Origin: Thalassotalea euphylliae
Lineage (GTDB): Bacteria; Pseudomonadota; Gammaproteobacteria; Enterobacterales; Alteromonadaceae
DNA: 64,000 nucleotides
Assembly (NCBI RefSeq): GCF_003390375.1
Contig: NZ_QUOT01000001.1
Location: 124,001 to 188,000 of the forward strand
Direction of reading: 5' to 3'
Positions 51,354-61,098 of the stretch are shown piece after piece (within the stretch, counting starts at the first letter, position 1; each line of letters opens with the position of its first letter). The translations under genes were made by a program, and so were the position numbers. The notes below the pieces were generated by a model that was not told where the DNA came from, did no database searches, and worked only from the letters and a program-made list of their open reading frames with translations.

Positions 51354-52136
51354 ATGTGTGAACTTCTTGCCATGAGTGCAAATGTGCCGACCGATATCTG
51401 TTTTAGTTTTGCGGGCTTAATGCAGCGAGGTGGCAATACTGGGCCCCATAAGGATGGTTGGGGGGTTACTTTTTACGAAGGCAAAGGGTGCCGTAGCTTT
51501 AAAGATCCAATGCCGAGTGCCGAATCCAAAATTGCACAGTTAGTGACAGATTACCCGATCAAGAGCGAGTCTGTGATTTGCCATATACGCCAAGCCAATT
51601 CAGGCGCAGTTTGTTTAGAGAATACTCACCCATTTGTTCGTCAACTTTGGGGGAAAAATTGGACTTATGCCCACAATGGCCAATTGAAAAATTTTATTGA
51701 GGCTTTGCCGGTTGAGCATCACATACCTGTTGGCACAACCGATAGTGAGCACGCGTTTTGTTGGCTACTTGATCAACTTTATATAACGTTTGGTCGCACC
51801 CAACCTGCATCGGAAGTGTTGTTTAATTTTATTGCTGAGCACGCACAGCAAATTAATCAGCTAGGTGTGTTTAATCTAATTTTGTCTGACGGCGAGAGCT
51901 TATTTGCATTTTGTTCAAATAATCTGCATTGGATTACCCGACGGGCGCCTTTTGGCCAGGCACAGTTAATTGATGCCGATGTCGTCGTTGATTTCAAAAA
52001 AGAAACGAGCTCAACCGATATAGTGACCGTTATTGCTACCCAGCCGCTCACCAATAATGAAAAATGGCACAAGATGGAAGCAGGGCAGTGGCATGTATTT
52101 AACAAAGGGCTCTGTGTGTTTGGCTCGCCAACTTAA
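51354..52136 (+). CDS. Class II glutamine amidotransferase (YafJ-like)
   Basis: 260 residues. The catalytic Cys2 becomes N-terminal once Met is removed (MCELLAMSANVP). GGNTGPHKDGWGVTFYEG, CHIRQANSGAVCLENTHPF and YAHNGQLKNF are the Ntn-hydrolase motifs. The domain stands alone without a synthase part, as in YafJ of E. coli. It presumably releases ammonia from a glutamine-like substrate. Its GTAAATAAAG start region has no strong ribosome-binding site. Confidence 0.85.
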   Translation: MCELLAMSANVPTDICFSFAGLMQRGGNTGPHKDGWGVTFYEGKGCRSFKDPMPSAESKIAQLVTDYPIKSESVICHIRQANSGAVCLENTHPFVRQLWGKNWTYAHNGQLKNFIEALPVEHHIPVGTTDSEHAFCWLLDQLYITFGRTQPASEVLFNFIAEHAQQINQLGVFNLILSDGESLFAFCSNNLHWITRRAPFGQAQLIDADVVVDFKKETSSTDIVTVIATQPLTNNEKWHKMEAGQWHVFNKGLCVFGSPT

Positions 52137-52171
52137 GACCTACTACTCTATAAATGCTTTGGTTAATACAG

Positions 52172-52208
52172 AAATCAAACAGCAACGATGTGCTGCTGTT
52201 TGATTTTT
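52172..52208 (+). terminator. Terminator after the amidotransferase gene
   Basis: AAATCAAACAGCA and TGCTGTTTGATTTTT form a long stem with a TGTGC-type loop and a T-tract, 36 bases past the stop. Confidence 0.75.
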
Positions 52209-52327
52209 AAAAATAACGGATTGGTATTTGCCATCTAGCGACTTATAGAAAGTTTAGGTTACCGCCAAAGGCGGGTATGGATCTGGCGAGTGAGTTTGTG
52301 TCAAGGGAGCTTATGTTTAGCAAGCTG

Positions 52328-53080
52328 TTAGTTAACAGTCAAAGAAGACAATTGTGCTTGAAACTGCTCAACGCCGCCTTTTTGTTGAAACAACTTCACC
52401 ATCAAATAATCAAGTTCAGGTGCAAACCAAGCATAGGTAACACGCTTTTTGTCTACCACTTCACGTTTTAAGCGAATCGTTTTTACTAAACCATACGGCA
52501 GCATTAATTCTTCTTCACCATCATACTCGTAAACGTAATTTTTGATTTTGCCAGAGGTACCAACCACCGGATAAACAAAATGTTGCGGCTTTTGTGCTTG
52601 GCCATCATTGGCTATTAAGTTCAAACGGTTTTGTAGGTGATAGCTAAGCTTGTCTTGAATATTGGTAGGAAAGTCTATATCGCGAGTACGCTTTGTTTTT
52701 ACATTAGTTGCTTGATTGGCTTTAACGTCGTATTGCCATTCATAATATTTGTCTTTACCAGTGCCTTCGCGGTTATAGGTGTAGTGATTTGGCGTTACTT
52801 TGCCGCCTATCACTTCGACAATCGAAGTTTCGGCGCGGCGATCAGAAAAAATCATCCACTCAATATCAGTGTGATAACTGTATTTCGCTAAACCATTCTC
52901 TAAATATTCAAGTTCGCGTGTTGCGCTACCAACGGCTTTAGATTTGCGCAATATGGTATATTGCGCAGTAAAAGGACTAACAAGAGGGGACGCTAATTGT
53001 TCACCGTGGGATGCATAAACCGGTGATAAAGCGCTTAATGAACCAGCAGCCAATGCGGCTAATAGCCATTTTTTCAACAT
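52328..53080 (-). CDS. DUF3108-family exported protein
   Basis: 250 residues from the ATG at 53080 (GAGGT upstream). The signal peptide runs to about residue 23 (LLAALAAGSLSALSPVYAS). AQYTILRKSKAVGSATRELEYLENGLAKYSYHTDIEWMIFSDRRAETS is the DUF3108 domain, and TIRLKREVVDKKRVTYAWFAPELDYLMVKL ends it. It lies 39 bases after purN, probably in the same operon. The function is not known. Confidence 0.85.
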   Translation of the reverse strand: MLKKWLLAALAAGSLSALSPVYASHGEQLASPLVSPFTAQYTILRKSKAVGSATRELEYLENGLAKYSYHTDIEWMIFSDRRAETSIVEVIGGKVTPNHYTYNREGTGKDKYYEWQYDVKANQATNVKTKRTRDIDFPTNIQDKLSYHLQNRLNLIANDGQAQKPQHFVYPVVGTSGKIKNYVYEYDGEEELMLPYGLVKTIRLKREVVDKKRVTYAWFAPELDYLMVKLFQQKGGVEQFQAQLSSLTVN

Positions 53081-53119
53081 CAAAATTACCTCATCAGAAA
53101 TGTACGCCAAAGAGTGTTA

Positions 53120-53764
53120 CTACTCTTCGCTTGCATATCCTGACATAGGCAAAGGTGTGTCATCAAGTATTGCTTTTTCGTCCACCATTTTTAATCGTCC
53201 TTGGCATAGCCATTTGACGACAAGTGGATAAATTCGGTGTTCTTGTTCATGCACCCTAGCAGCTAGTTCGTCAGCTGTGTCATTTTCAAATACAGGCACT
53301 TTCGCTTGCAGAATAACTGGGCCGCCGTCTAACTCTTCAGTCACAAAATGAACACTAACGCCATGTTCGTCGTCACCTGCATCAATGGCGCGCTGATGCG
53401 TATTCAAGCCTTGATATTTGGGTAACAGAGATGGATGGATATTAACAAGTCGACCTTGATAATGTTGAACAAATGCAGGCGTTAAAATGCGCATAAAGCC
53501 AGCAAGCACAACAACGTCCGGTTGATACTTATCAATGGCTGCCATCAAGGCGTCATCATAAGCTTCTCTAGTGGCAAAATCACGATGGGATAATGTGGTG
53601 GTGGCGATATTGGCGTTGGCAGCACGTTCTAGGCCATAAGCGTCAGCTTTATTCGATAATACGCCAACCACTTGGCCCGGATAATCTGGCGATTTGCAGG
53701 CGTCGATAATCGCCTGCAAATTAGTCCCACTGCCAGAAATTAAAACGAGAATTCGGCAGGACAT
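53120..53764 (-). CDS. purN: Phosphoribosylglycinamide formyltransferase
   Basis: 214 residues. The GSGTNLQAIIDAC phosphate-binding start, the catalytic Asn-His region VNIHPSLLPKYQGLNTHQRAI and the VSVHFVTEELDGGPVILQ block with its Asp are all present. It makes formyl-GAR from GAR in purine synthesis. It follows purM by 5 bases. Confidence 0.95.
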   Translation of the reverse strand: MSCRILVLISGSGTNLQAIIDACKSPDYPGQVVGVLSNKADAYGLERAANANIATTTLSHRDFATREAYDDALMAAIDKYQPDVVVLAGFMRILTPAFVQHYQGRLVNIHPSLLPKYQGLNTHQRAIDAGDDEHGVSVHFVTEELDGGPVILQAKVPVFENDTADELAARVHEQEHRIYPLVVKWLCQGRLKMVDEKAILDDTPLPMSGYASEE

Positions 53765-53769
53765 TTAGC

Positions 53770-54837
53770 TTACTCCTGACCAATAACGACTTGTTCTTGA
53801 TCTTCTGCTTTGGTTTGGATTTCACCAATGTGCCAAGCTTGCTCGCCGTGTGCCTTAAGAATTTCAAGACTTTGTTCAACAGCATCTTTCGGTACAGCGA
53901 TAATCATACCAACACCACAGTTAAAGGTACGGTACATTTCATGGGTTGTAACATTACCTTTTTCTTGTAACCAATTAAAAATGCTTGGCCACTGCCAAGA
54001 TGTTTCATTAATAACTGCTTTAGCATTTTCAGGTAGTACGCGTGGAATATTTTCCCAGAAGCCACCACCGGTAATATGTGATAGTGCATGAACGTCTACT
54101 TCTTTGAGCAGTGCAAGCACTGATTTAACGTAAATTTTCGTTGGTTCAAGTAAGTGTTCGCCAATTGATTTACCGTCAAGTAGCTCGTTGGTATCACTAC
54201 CGCTGACTTCTAGCACTTTGCGAATTAATGAGTAACCATTTGAGTGCGGGCCAGAAGAGCCAAGAGCAATCAGTTGGTCGCCAGCGGCAACTTTTTGGCC
54301 GTCTAATACTTTTGATTTTTCAGCAACGCCAACACAGAAGCCAGCAATATCGTAATCGCCTTGATGATACATGCCTGGCATTTCAGCAGTTTCACCGCCA
54401 ACTAACGCACAGCCTGCTTGCACGCAGCCTTCAGCAATACCGTTAACCACACTTGCGGCAACTGGAACGTCTAACTTAGCGGTTGCATAATAATCAAGGA
54501 AGAACAGTGGCTCCGCCCCTTGAACAATTAAGTCGTTAACACACATAGCAACAAGGTCGATACCAACAGTGTCGTGTTTTGCTAAATCAATCGCTAAACG
54601 CAATTTTGTGCCAACGCCATCTGTACCCGCTACTAACACAGGCTCTTTATAACCAGTTGGTAATTGGCAAACCGAGCCAAATCCACCTAAACCACCCATT
54701 ACTTCTGGGCGAGTTGTGCGCTTTACCGCGCCCTTAATGTTTTCTACTAACTCATTGCCTGCATCGATATCGACACCAGCGTCCTTATAGCTTAGGGATT
54801 GCTTTTGTTCGCTCACGAGAAACCTCAAATTGTTCAA
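53770..54837 (-). CDS. purM: Phosphoribosylformylglycinamidine cyclo-ligase (AIR synthetase)
   Basis: 355 residues. LSYKDAGVDIDAGNELVENIK, GTDGVGTKLRLA and GGETAEMPGMYHQGDYDIAGF are the hallmark AIR synthetase motifs. It uses ATP to close the imidazole ring of FGAM. It is first in the purM-purN unit, and the DUF3108 gene follows. It is divergent from DUF2066-hda, as in other gammaproteobacteria. Confidence 0.96.
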   Translation of the reverse strand: MNNLRFLVSEQKQSLSYKDAGVDIDAGNELVENIKGAVKRTTRPEVMGGLGGFGSVCQLPTGYKEPVLVAGTDGVGTKLRLAIDLAKHDTVGIDLVAMCVNDLIVQGAEPLFFLDYYATAKLDVPVAASVVNGIAEGCVQAGCALVGGETAEMPGMYHQGDYDIAGFCVGVAEKSKVLDGQKVAAGDQLIALGSSGPHSNGYSLIRKVLEVSGSDTNELLDGKSIGEHLLEPTKIYVKSVLALLKEVDVHALSHITGGGFWENIPRVLPENAKAVINETSWQWPSIFNWLQEKGNVTTHEMYRTFNCGVGMIIAVPKDAVEQSLEILKAHGEQAWHIGEIQTKAEDQEQVVIGQE

Positions 54838-54947
54838 AAGGATTTTTGAAAGCGCATATTCTAACAGCGCATTTAGGGAGATAAAATCTTTATCAGAAAT
54901 TATTTTTAAGTGAAAACTTTGTCGCTAATTATGTTAAGATCGACACT

Positions 54948-56063
54948 ATGAAATTGATTCAATTAAACAAAATGTTCCACGCGCTGGTATTAATTTTAAC
55001 CACATTTAGCATATTTTCAGCAGCAGCGATTGAAGTAACTGATTTGTATCAAGCAAAAGTCGCGGTTGACTCGCAAGCAAACAAAGATCGCAACCAAGCA
55101 ATTAAAAAAGCCATGGCGGCTGTGTTACTTAAAGTGGGTGGTCAAGAATCGGTATTAACCAATAGCGAAGTAAAGCGACAGTTAAGTCGTTACAATCAAT
55201 ATCTCACGCAATATCGCTACGAGCGCGATAGCGAACAACTTTTTCTCGTGGCGATGTTCGATGAAAACAAAATCAATCAATTATTCCAACAACAAAACCT
55301 TGCCATTTGGGGAAGCTTGCGCCCGCAGATTTTAGTTTGGCTGTTAAATGAAAGCGACTTAAATCGTGAGGTAGTGGCTGAATCAGCTGGACTTCCTTGG
55401 CCCAAACAAGTGAATGATTTTTCTGAGCAGCGCGGCCTGCCTCTATTATTACCATTAATGGATCTAGAAGACTCGCTGCAAGTAAACGTAACCGATTTGT
55501 GGGGGCGTTTTGCTAATGCAACCGAAGAAGCAGCGGCAAGATACTTTGTTGATGCCAACTTAATTATTCGAATTTCAAACAGCAGCTTGTTGAGCGAGCA
55601 AGATCAGCAAGTGGCATGTGAAGGCGTGCTATGCCAACAACCTAGTTGGTATGCGGTTGATTGGTCGCTATTGGCCGAACGCCAGCAGTTTGGTGAAACC
55701 TATGAAGGAAGTGATGTGGCGGCGCTATTATCACAAGTATTAAAAGATGTTGCGTCTGTGGTTTATCAAGACTACGCGCTATCTACCGATTTGAACAATG
55801 AATTGCTAATAGACGTGGCTAATGTTGACTCATTAACAAGCTATGTAGAAATTCATCAATTTCTAACTGCTTTGTCAGCGGTTGAGTCGGTAATTTTAGT
55901 CGAAGCAGAAGAACAAACTAGAACATTTAAGCTTAATTTACTCGGTTCGAAAAAAGCCTTGTTAGCGTCACTTAAATTAAATGATCAACTACAACAGTAT
56001 ATCGACCCTTTAGTTGGCGAAGAGCCAGGTGCAAACCCTGTGTTTTATTGGAGAAAACAATGA
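54948..56063 (+). CDS. DUF2066-family exported protein
   Basis: 371 residues. The signal peptide ends near FSAAAIE. LYQAKVAVDSQANKDRNQAIKKAMAAVLLKVGG and LSRYNQYLTQYRYERD are typical of DUF2066. It lies upstream of hda and overlaps it by 4 bases (ATGA), so the two are translationally coupled. The function is unknown. Confidence 0.88.
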   Translation: MKLIQLNKMFHALVLILTTFSIFSAAAIEVTDLYQAKVAVDSQANKDRNQAIKKAMAAVLLKVGGQESVLTNSEVKRQLSRYNQYLTQYRYERDSEQLFLVAMFDENKINQLFQQQNLAIWGSLRPQILVWLLNESDLNREVVAESAGLPWPKQVNDFSEQRGLPLLLPLMDLEDSLQVNVTDLWGRFANATEEAAARYFVDANLIIRISNSSLLSEQDQQVACEGVLCQQPSWYAVDWSLLAERQQFGETYEGSDVAALLSQVLKDVASVVYQDYALSTDLNNELLIDVANVDSLTSYVEIHQFLTALSAVESVILVEAEEQTRTFKLNLLGSKKALLASLKLNDQLQQYIDPLVGEEPGANPVFYWRKQ

Positions 56064-56815
56064 AGCAAGATGCACAATTAGCACTGGCTGTGCACTTGCC
56101 TGATGATGAAACGTTTGAGAGTTATACTGGCAACACTAATCTAACAGTACTCAAAATTTTACGGGATTTCGTCAGCCAATTAAGGTTTTCGAACAGTCAT
56201 AAAACGCAAAATTCAACGCAACCGGATTTGATTGAAACGGTCAATAGCTTTTATTTATTTGGCTTATCAGGCGCTGGTAAATCTCATTTATTGCACGCTG
56301 CTAGCAACTATGCTGACAGCTTAGGTAAAACCTCATTGTGTCTGCCAATGTCTGAGATTATTGAGATGCCAGTTGAAGTGCTGGAAGGGCTTGAACAAAT
56401 TGATTTAATTTGTGTTGATGATATTCAACTGATTCGCGGCAATATGGTTTGGCAACAAGCAATTTTTGACCTGTTTAATCGCGTTAAAGAGCAGGGCAAG
56501 CAAATTCTGATTGCGGGCACAAACTCAGTACAAGACTTGTCACTAGAGTTACCTGATCTCAAATCACGATTGAGTTGGGGTTATGTTGAGCAGCTAAAAC
56601 AATTAACCGACGATGAGAAAATGGCGGTGGTTGCAAGGCGCGCCCGTCAGCGTGGCTTAAATATTCAACCAGACGTAATTAAGTATCTATTGAATCATTT
56701 TAGCCGTGACACAGCCGCTTTAATTCAATACTTGGATACGCTCGACAAGTTGTCGATACGTGAACAACGCAAAATTACCATTCCATTTATCAAAGAAGCG
56801 CTAGCCAATAGTTAG
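56060..56815 (+). CDS. hda: DnaA inactivator Hda
   Basis: 251 residues from the ATG at 56060 (MKQDAQLALAVHLPDDETFESY, the conserved clamp-binding and N-terminal region). The DnaA-like AAA+ core has Walker A FGLSGAGKSHLLH, Walker B DLICVDDIQLI and a sensor 2 region RDTAALIQYLDTLDKLS. Hda with the sliding clamp triggers ATP hydrolysis by DnaA after initiation. E. coli Hda is 233 residues. It overlaps the DUF2066 gene. Confidence 0.95.
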   Translation: MKQDAQLALAVHLPDDETFESYTGNTNLTVLKILRDFVSQLRFSNSHKTQNSTQPDLIETVNSFYLFGLSGAGKSHLLHAASNYADSLGKTSLCLPMSEIIEMPVEVLEGLEQIDLICVDDIQLIRGNMVWQQAIFDLFNRVKEQGKQILIAGTNSVQDLSLELPDLKSRLSWGYVEQLKQLTDDEKMAVVARRARQRGLNIQPDVIKYLLNHFSRDTAALIQYLDTLDKLSIREQRKITIPFIKEALANS

Positions 56816-56895
56816 ACAGTTTGTTGTTTAGCGCTTTTCGTCACTTTTTTGTCATTTGCCTTTTACTTAGTTTGGCTTCCTATCAACTAAGGTAG

Positions 56896-58812
56896 TCATT
56901 GATTTGTGTTACTGCGTTTCGGTAAAGGTTTACTGTAGTAATGGTATTGACGATGATTGGAGTTTGCAGAGTTGTCACCGTTAGCATTTTTTGCCCTTGC
57001 TCGGCCATTAGTGTTTGGGCTCAGTGACAGATTGTCTCGCCAACTGGCACCAGCAACAAAAGGGATTGCTGCAGGTAGTTCAGCAATTGCTGCTTGTGCA
57101 TCGAATTCTGGATAAACAAAGTTGGTTGTATAAGCGGCGCGATCAACAATTTGTGGTTGAGATAGTCGGCCTCGCTGTCCCCACTCAACGATGTAGTCGT
57201 TGCGATTATCATTGACGTTGTTAGGGTTATTGGTGACCGCAACATCGCGTTGCACGCCATATCTATGTTGCATCATTAACTCTTCAAAGAGCATGGCAAA
57301 GTCTTCACGTTCAGTGCTAAAACCATAAAAATGCACTGCCTTGTCTGGTTCAAACAGTGTACGAACATCTTGTGGTAAATACGCCTTTTGAATGTCTGTT
57401 GCATTACCCGTGTTGTAGCGTACTTGCGCCAAATCTTTCATTACTTGGCTTTCCAGTGGACTAAATGCGGTGAGCAGCTCAGAGCGGGCCGCATTATCTA
57501 GTGCAGCATCTAACACGCGGGCTTGGCTATTTAGCGATGACCAGTTAGTTTGTGGAAAAAAATCATTGGCATGGGCAAGCTCGTGGTAAAGCAAGTAGCC
57601 AAGTGGGTAGGTAAGTGCTGAAAGCGGACGTTCTACTCGCTCATCTTTAGCGTAAAATTCAAATGCGTAATCGTTGTCTTTAACGTAACGCCATGGAATC
57701 GCAAATTGTAAATCATCGCCTAAACCTGAACGAAAATCTGGCGCTTCGTTAATTGTGTCGCGCTGTCGTGGTGTTAGCCAAAAGTTCTCTGCATCCAGAT
57801 AGATAGCACCAGTTGCCGCCCAGTAAAATGACGGTCTAACATCATAGGCTATAACAACCGCTGTTGTTGCTCTGAGCAACTGCTTAAAGTCATTGTGAGG
57901 GTCGAGTTGTTCTAAAAATGCTTTAAAGTTATCGCCCATCCATTGATGAGAGACGACTACTCTGTTCATCACATCATCGACACTTGGTGTTAATGTTTGT
58001 TGTGCCAGTAGTGGAAGTCGGTCCAATGTACATGAGGAGTTGAGAGCATTGCTATAAACACAATTGGCTAACTGATTCGCATAGGGGCTATTTGGGTTAT
58101 ACGGAAATACGCGGGCAACGCGATCGTCAAAATAAGCAGCATTGCTAATACTTTCAGCTTGTTCTACCAAAATTGTGACAGTTTCAGACGATTGACGGTT
58201 ATTAACATTAGCGCTGGCTTCAAATGAGAAAAGCGTATCTTGTGACACCGCTGGCGCCTTAAAAATCAACACATTGTCACTGGTACTACTGAGGCTTATT
58301 GAAGGCCCTTGAGTTTGTCGCCAATTGACATTGGATAAGGTAGCAGCTTCATTTTGCCCACTAAACACGCGAACTGATACTTTATTCTGCGCTAATACGG
58401 CTTGTCCCGTCGGGATGGAAAGTGTCGCGTTATCCGCGGAGACGTCAATCGCAGCGTTTAAGGTTTTCGCTTGCCCATTTTCATTGAAACTCACTTGGAA
58501 TTCATAGTTGCCACTTTCTGTCGGAACTACCGATAAGACTTTGTGATTGGTTGTGACAAGGTCGATTGCTTGTCCGCTGGTTTGCGACCAAGTAATGTTG
58601 GAAATGTTAGTGTCAGGTGCATATAGGATGAGCTCGGCGGCCTGATTAGTACTAACGTTGTTGCCATCAATAACAATCTCAGCGATTTTTGCTGCGCTGC
58701 CACTGTTGTTAGGACTTGGTTGAGTTGTGGAGTCACCCGAGGAGCCTCCGCCGCAGCCGTAAAGCATTGGCAGGGCAATGATAAATGCACAGTTAATTAG
58801 TTTTTTATTCAT
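56896..58812 (-). CDS. Large lipoprotein with HExxH-type metal site
   Basis: 638 residues. The lipobox LYGC gives acylation at Cys20, followed by a glycine/serine linker. Residues about 40-240 contain two beta-sandwich repeats (DGNNVSTNQAAELILYAPDTNISNITWSQTSG and SVRVFSGQNEAATLSNVNWRQTQG), PKD/Ig-like. Residues about 250-640 are a helical domain with LLYHELAHANDFFPQ (HELAH, about residue 408), a zinc-metallopeptidase-type HExxH variant, and FAMLFEELMMQHRYGVQ as a possible downstream ligand. It is not recognised as a named family. Confidence 0.75.
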   Translation of the reverse strand: MNKKLINCAFIIALPMLYGCGGGSSGDSTTQPSPNNSGSAAKIAEIVIDGNNVSTNQAAELILYAPDTNISNITWSQTSGQAIDLVTTNHKVLSVVPTESGNYEFQVSFNENGQAKTLNAAIDVSADNATLSIPTGQAVLAQNKVSVRVFSGQNEAATLSNVNWRQTQGPSISLSSTSDNVLIFKAPAVSQDTLFSFEASANVNNRQSSETVTILVEQAESISNAAYFDDRVARVFPYNPNSPYANQLANCVYSNALNSSCTLDRLPLLAQQTLTPSVDDVMNRVVVSHQWMGDNFKAFLEQLDPHNDFKQLLRATTAVVIAYDVRPSFYWAATGAIYLDAENFWLTPRQRDTINEAPDFRSGLGDDLQFAIPWRYVKDNDYAFEFYAKDERVERPLSALTYPLGYLLYHELAHANDFFPQTNWSSLNSQARVLDAALDNAARSELLTAFSPLESQVMKDLAQVRYNTGNATDIQKAYLPQDVRTLFEPDKAVHFYGFSTEREDFAMLFEELMMQHRYGVQRDVAVTNNPNNVNDNRNDYIVEWGQRGRLSQPQIVDRAAYTTNFVYPEFDAQAAIAELPAAIPFVAGASWRDNLSLSPNTNGRARAKNANGDNSANSNHRQYHYYSKPLPKRSNTNQ

Positions 58813-58848
58813 GCTAAAACTCCTGTGAATGACTCAATACAAAGGGGG

Positions 58849-59232
58849 TTACTCTTCACCCTTCTTTTTTCTGATACTTAATCCGAGCTCTTGACCTCGA
58901 TATTTCGCGTAATATGTACCACCAAAAAACATCAGGCTGGCAAATATTAGTTCAATCAATGGGTAAAGCTTATTAGCTGACACCCATAAACTGGTCAAGC
59001 TGTGTAGGAAATACCACATGACAATAAAATTAGACCAGGCAAAGGTATAAGGATTTCCTTTTAACATACCCTTAGCTGGAAAAAATAACGGCACTACGAA
59101 TAAAACTAACGCTAGCCAAGGGCCAAGTGAGCTTGGTTCAAGCACCAGTAACCACAGTGGCATAAATGCCAATAAACCAAAGTAGCCAATTAAGGCTATT
59201 TTTTTATAGGTTGCAGTGTTGATGGATTTCAT
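58849..59232 (-). CDS. DUF2069-family membrane protein
   Basis: 127 residues with three to four membrane helices. IALIGYFGLLAFMPLWLLVLEPSSLG and NPYTFAWSNFIVMWYFLHSLTSLWV are typical of DUF2069. The C-terminus is basic (RKKKGEE). It follows the ArsC-like gene by 28 bases in the same direction, as in many gammaproteobacteria. The function is unknown. Confidence 0.88.
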   Translation of the reverse strand: MKSINTATYKKIALIGYFGLLAFMPLWLLVLEPSSLGPWLALVLFVVPLFFPAKGMLKGNPYTFAWSNFIVMWYFLHSLTSLWVSANKLYPLIELIFASLMFFGGTYYAKYRGQELGLSIRKKKGEE

Positions 59233-59260
59233 TGAAGTTAAGGCCTATTAAACTAATGGG

Positions 59261-59599
59261 CTATAGCAAGGCATTAACATTTTCTGGTGGACGACCAATA
59301 ACGGCTTGTTCACCTTTAACCACAATGGGGCGCTCCATGAGTTTAGGAGTGGCGGCCATGGCGGCGAATAATGTATCGTCATCTGCGCCTTTTAGTGCTT
59401 GCTCTTTAAACTCGGTTTCTTTAGTGCGCATCATATCAATAGGTGCAACCGATAATTTTTTTGCTAAATCGCGAAGTGCATCTTCAGACAATGGAGTTTT
59501 TAAATATTCCACCACTTCATGTGCAGCATTAGCAGATTCGATAAGTTGAAGTGTTTGGCGGCTCTTTGAGCAGCGTGGATTATGGTAAATAGTTAACAT
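59261..59599 (-). CDS. ArsC-family reductase (YfgD-like)
   Basis: 112 residues with the thioredoxin-like fold. The active Cys is Cys10 in YHNPRCSKSRQTLQLIE. PIVVKGEQAVIGRPPENV is the typical C-terminal block. It resembles YfgD-type arsenate reductase-like proteins found next to bepA. Arsenate activity is not shown. The neighbours BepA and DUF2069 support the YfgD identity. Confidence 0.88.
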   Translation of the reverse strand: MLTIYHNPRCSKSRQTLQLIESANAAHEVVEYLKTPLSEDALRDLAKKLSVAPIDMMRTKETEFKEQALKGADDDTLFAAMAATPKLMERPIVVKGEQAVIGRPPENVNALL

Positions 59600-59644
59600 A
59601 AATTTTCTCAGTGTTTACATGTTAGATACGCTTGCAGCAATCGC

Positions 59645-61096
59645 TTACAGGCGTTTTAGTTTATTTTGTTGGTCTTCAAATTGTAAAATACGGGCTTTAA
59701 TTCGCTTTTGGATTAGTGGTTTTCCTTCCGCGAAATTATAACCTGTTTGCAACTCATCAATTGCTTTAGGGTAAGCGCCTAGTAGGGCATAAACTTCTGC
59801 CTGTGTGGTGTGCATCAACGCTGTTTTTTTCGCTTTGCGGTAAACTTCATTCAATAAGTCGTAAGCAATAAAGTGCTTTGGTTTGACGAGTAAGAAGTCT
59901 TGTAGCACTTGTTCAGCTTGATCGTATTGTTGGTTTTTTTGCAGTGCGTTAGCATAGTTCAATGCGACCACTTGATTGTTTGGCATTAATAAATTCAGCG
60001 CTGCCAACATGTCGATTGCACTTTGATACTCCTCTAGTTCGAGGTAGGTATCAGTTAATGCGTCAACATAAAACAAGTTACGCTTATCATTAGCCAGTAG
60101 CTGCTCTAACAACTGTTTTGCTTGGTTGTAGTCTTCGTTGGCAAAATACGAAAGTGCCAAACCATAGTTAGCCGCTTCTTTAATGGCGTACTGTTGCTGT
60201 TTAAGAATGTGCTGAAATTGCGTGATATTGTTTTTCGGCTCACCTTGATATCGCGCTTGAATGCGCGCTTTAGCCAACTCAAATTCGAGGCTAGGTGGCA
60301 GCTGAGTTCTTGGATAATTTTGTGCTCTTAAACGGGCATCGCTAATTCGAGACTCTGGCAGTGGATGGGTCAATAGCATTGCCGGCGGCTTAGATTTATA
60401 GCGGAACCGTTCAGCCATCTTGCCAAAAAAGTTCGGTGCACCCATTGGATCAAAATTACTATTCACCAATAACGCGATGCCGACGCGATCTGCCTCTTTC
60501 TCGTTGCCTCGTGTGTAATTTAATGAGGCTTGCTGGCTTGCCGCAACGCTGGTACTTAGTGCCGCAATACCAACGGTTGGGTTAACTAAGGTCAGCAAAA
60601 CACCGCCGAGCATACCCGCAAGCGTCAGCGGTTGGTTGGCAGATTGCGCTTCCAGCCGACGTGCCAAATGGCGCTGCGTAACGTGTGATATTTCATGGGC
60701 AAGTACTGACGCTAGTTCACTTTCCGTATCAGCTGTGGTGATAAGCCCAGAATGTACACCGACATGGCCGCCGAAGAAGGCAAATGCATTAAGTTCATTG
60801 TTGTTTAAAACAAAAAACTTAAATTTGTAGTTAACATCTTGCGCATTTCTAACCAAGCGGTTACCAAGGTGGTTAAGGTATTCGGTGATCACCGGATCGT
60901 GCAAAATAGGTTGTGTGGCCCTTAAATGGCGCATCATGGCGTCACCGACCACGCGTTCTTTATCGATTGATAAAATACTTGAGCCGGCAGCCCCTATTTC
61001 AGGTAATTCATTTTTGTCTTGTTGTGCATTAATAGGAGAACTACCAATGGTTAAGCACAGACCAATACTGAGTAAAACAGGTTTAAGCTTAAACAA
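59645..61096 (-). CDS. bepA: Outer-membrane protein assembly protease/chaperone BepA
   Basis: 483 residues, like E. coli BepA/YfgC (487). A signal peptide of about 24 residues is followed by an M48 metallopeptidase domain with HEISH in LASVLAHEISHVTQRHL, and the third ligand Glu in NEKEADRVG. The C-terminal TPR repeats span about 300-480 (QAKQLLEQLLANDKRNLFYVDALTDTYLELEEYQSAIDML and similar). It acts in the periplasm on BamA/LptD assembly. It lies 2 bases after the 61099 gene. Confidence 0.92.
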   Translation of the reverse strand: MFKLKPVLLSIGLCLTIGSSPINAQQDKNELPEIGAAGSSILSIDKERVVGDAMMRHLRATQPILHDPVITEYLNHLGNRLVRNAQDVNYKFKFFVLNNNELNAFAFFGGHVGVHSGLITTADTESELASVLAHEISHVTQRHLARRLEAQSANQPLTLAGMLGGVLLTLVNPTVGIAALSTSVAASQQASLNYTRGNEKEADRVGIALLVNSNFDPMGAPNFFGKMAERFRYKSKPPAMLLTHPLPESRISDARLRAQNYPRTQLPPSLEFELAKARIQARYQGEPKNNITQFQHILKQQQYAIKEAANYGLALSYFANEDYNQAKQLLEQLLANDKRNLFYVDALTDTYLELEEYQSAIDMLAALNLLMPNNQVVALNYANALQKNQQYDQAEQVLQDFLLVKPKHFIAYDLLNEVYRKAKKTALMHTTQAEVYALLGAYPKAIDELQTGYNFAEGKPLIQKRIKARILQFEDQQNKLKRL

Positions 61097-61098
61097 AA

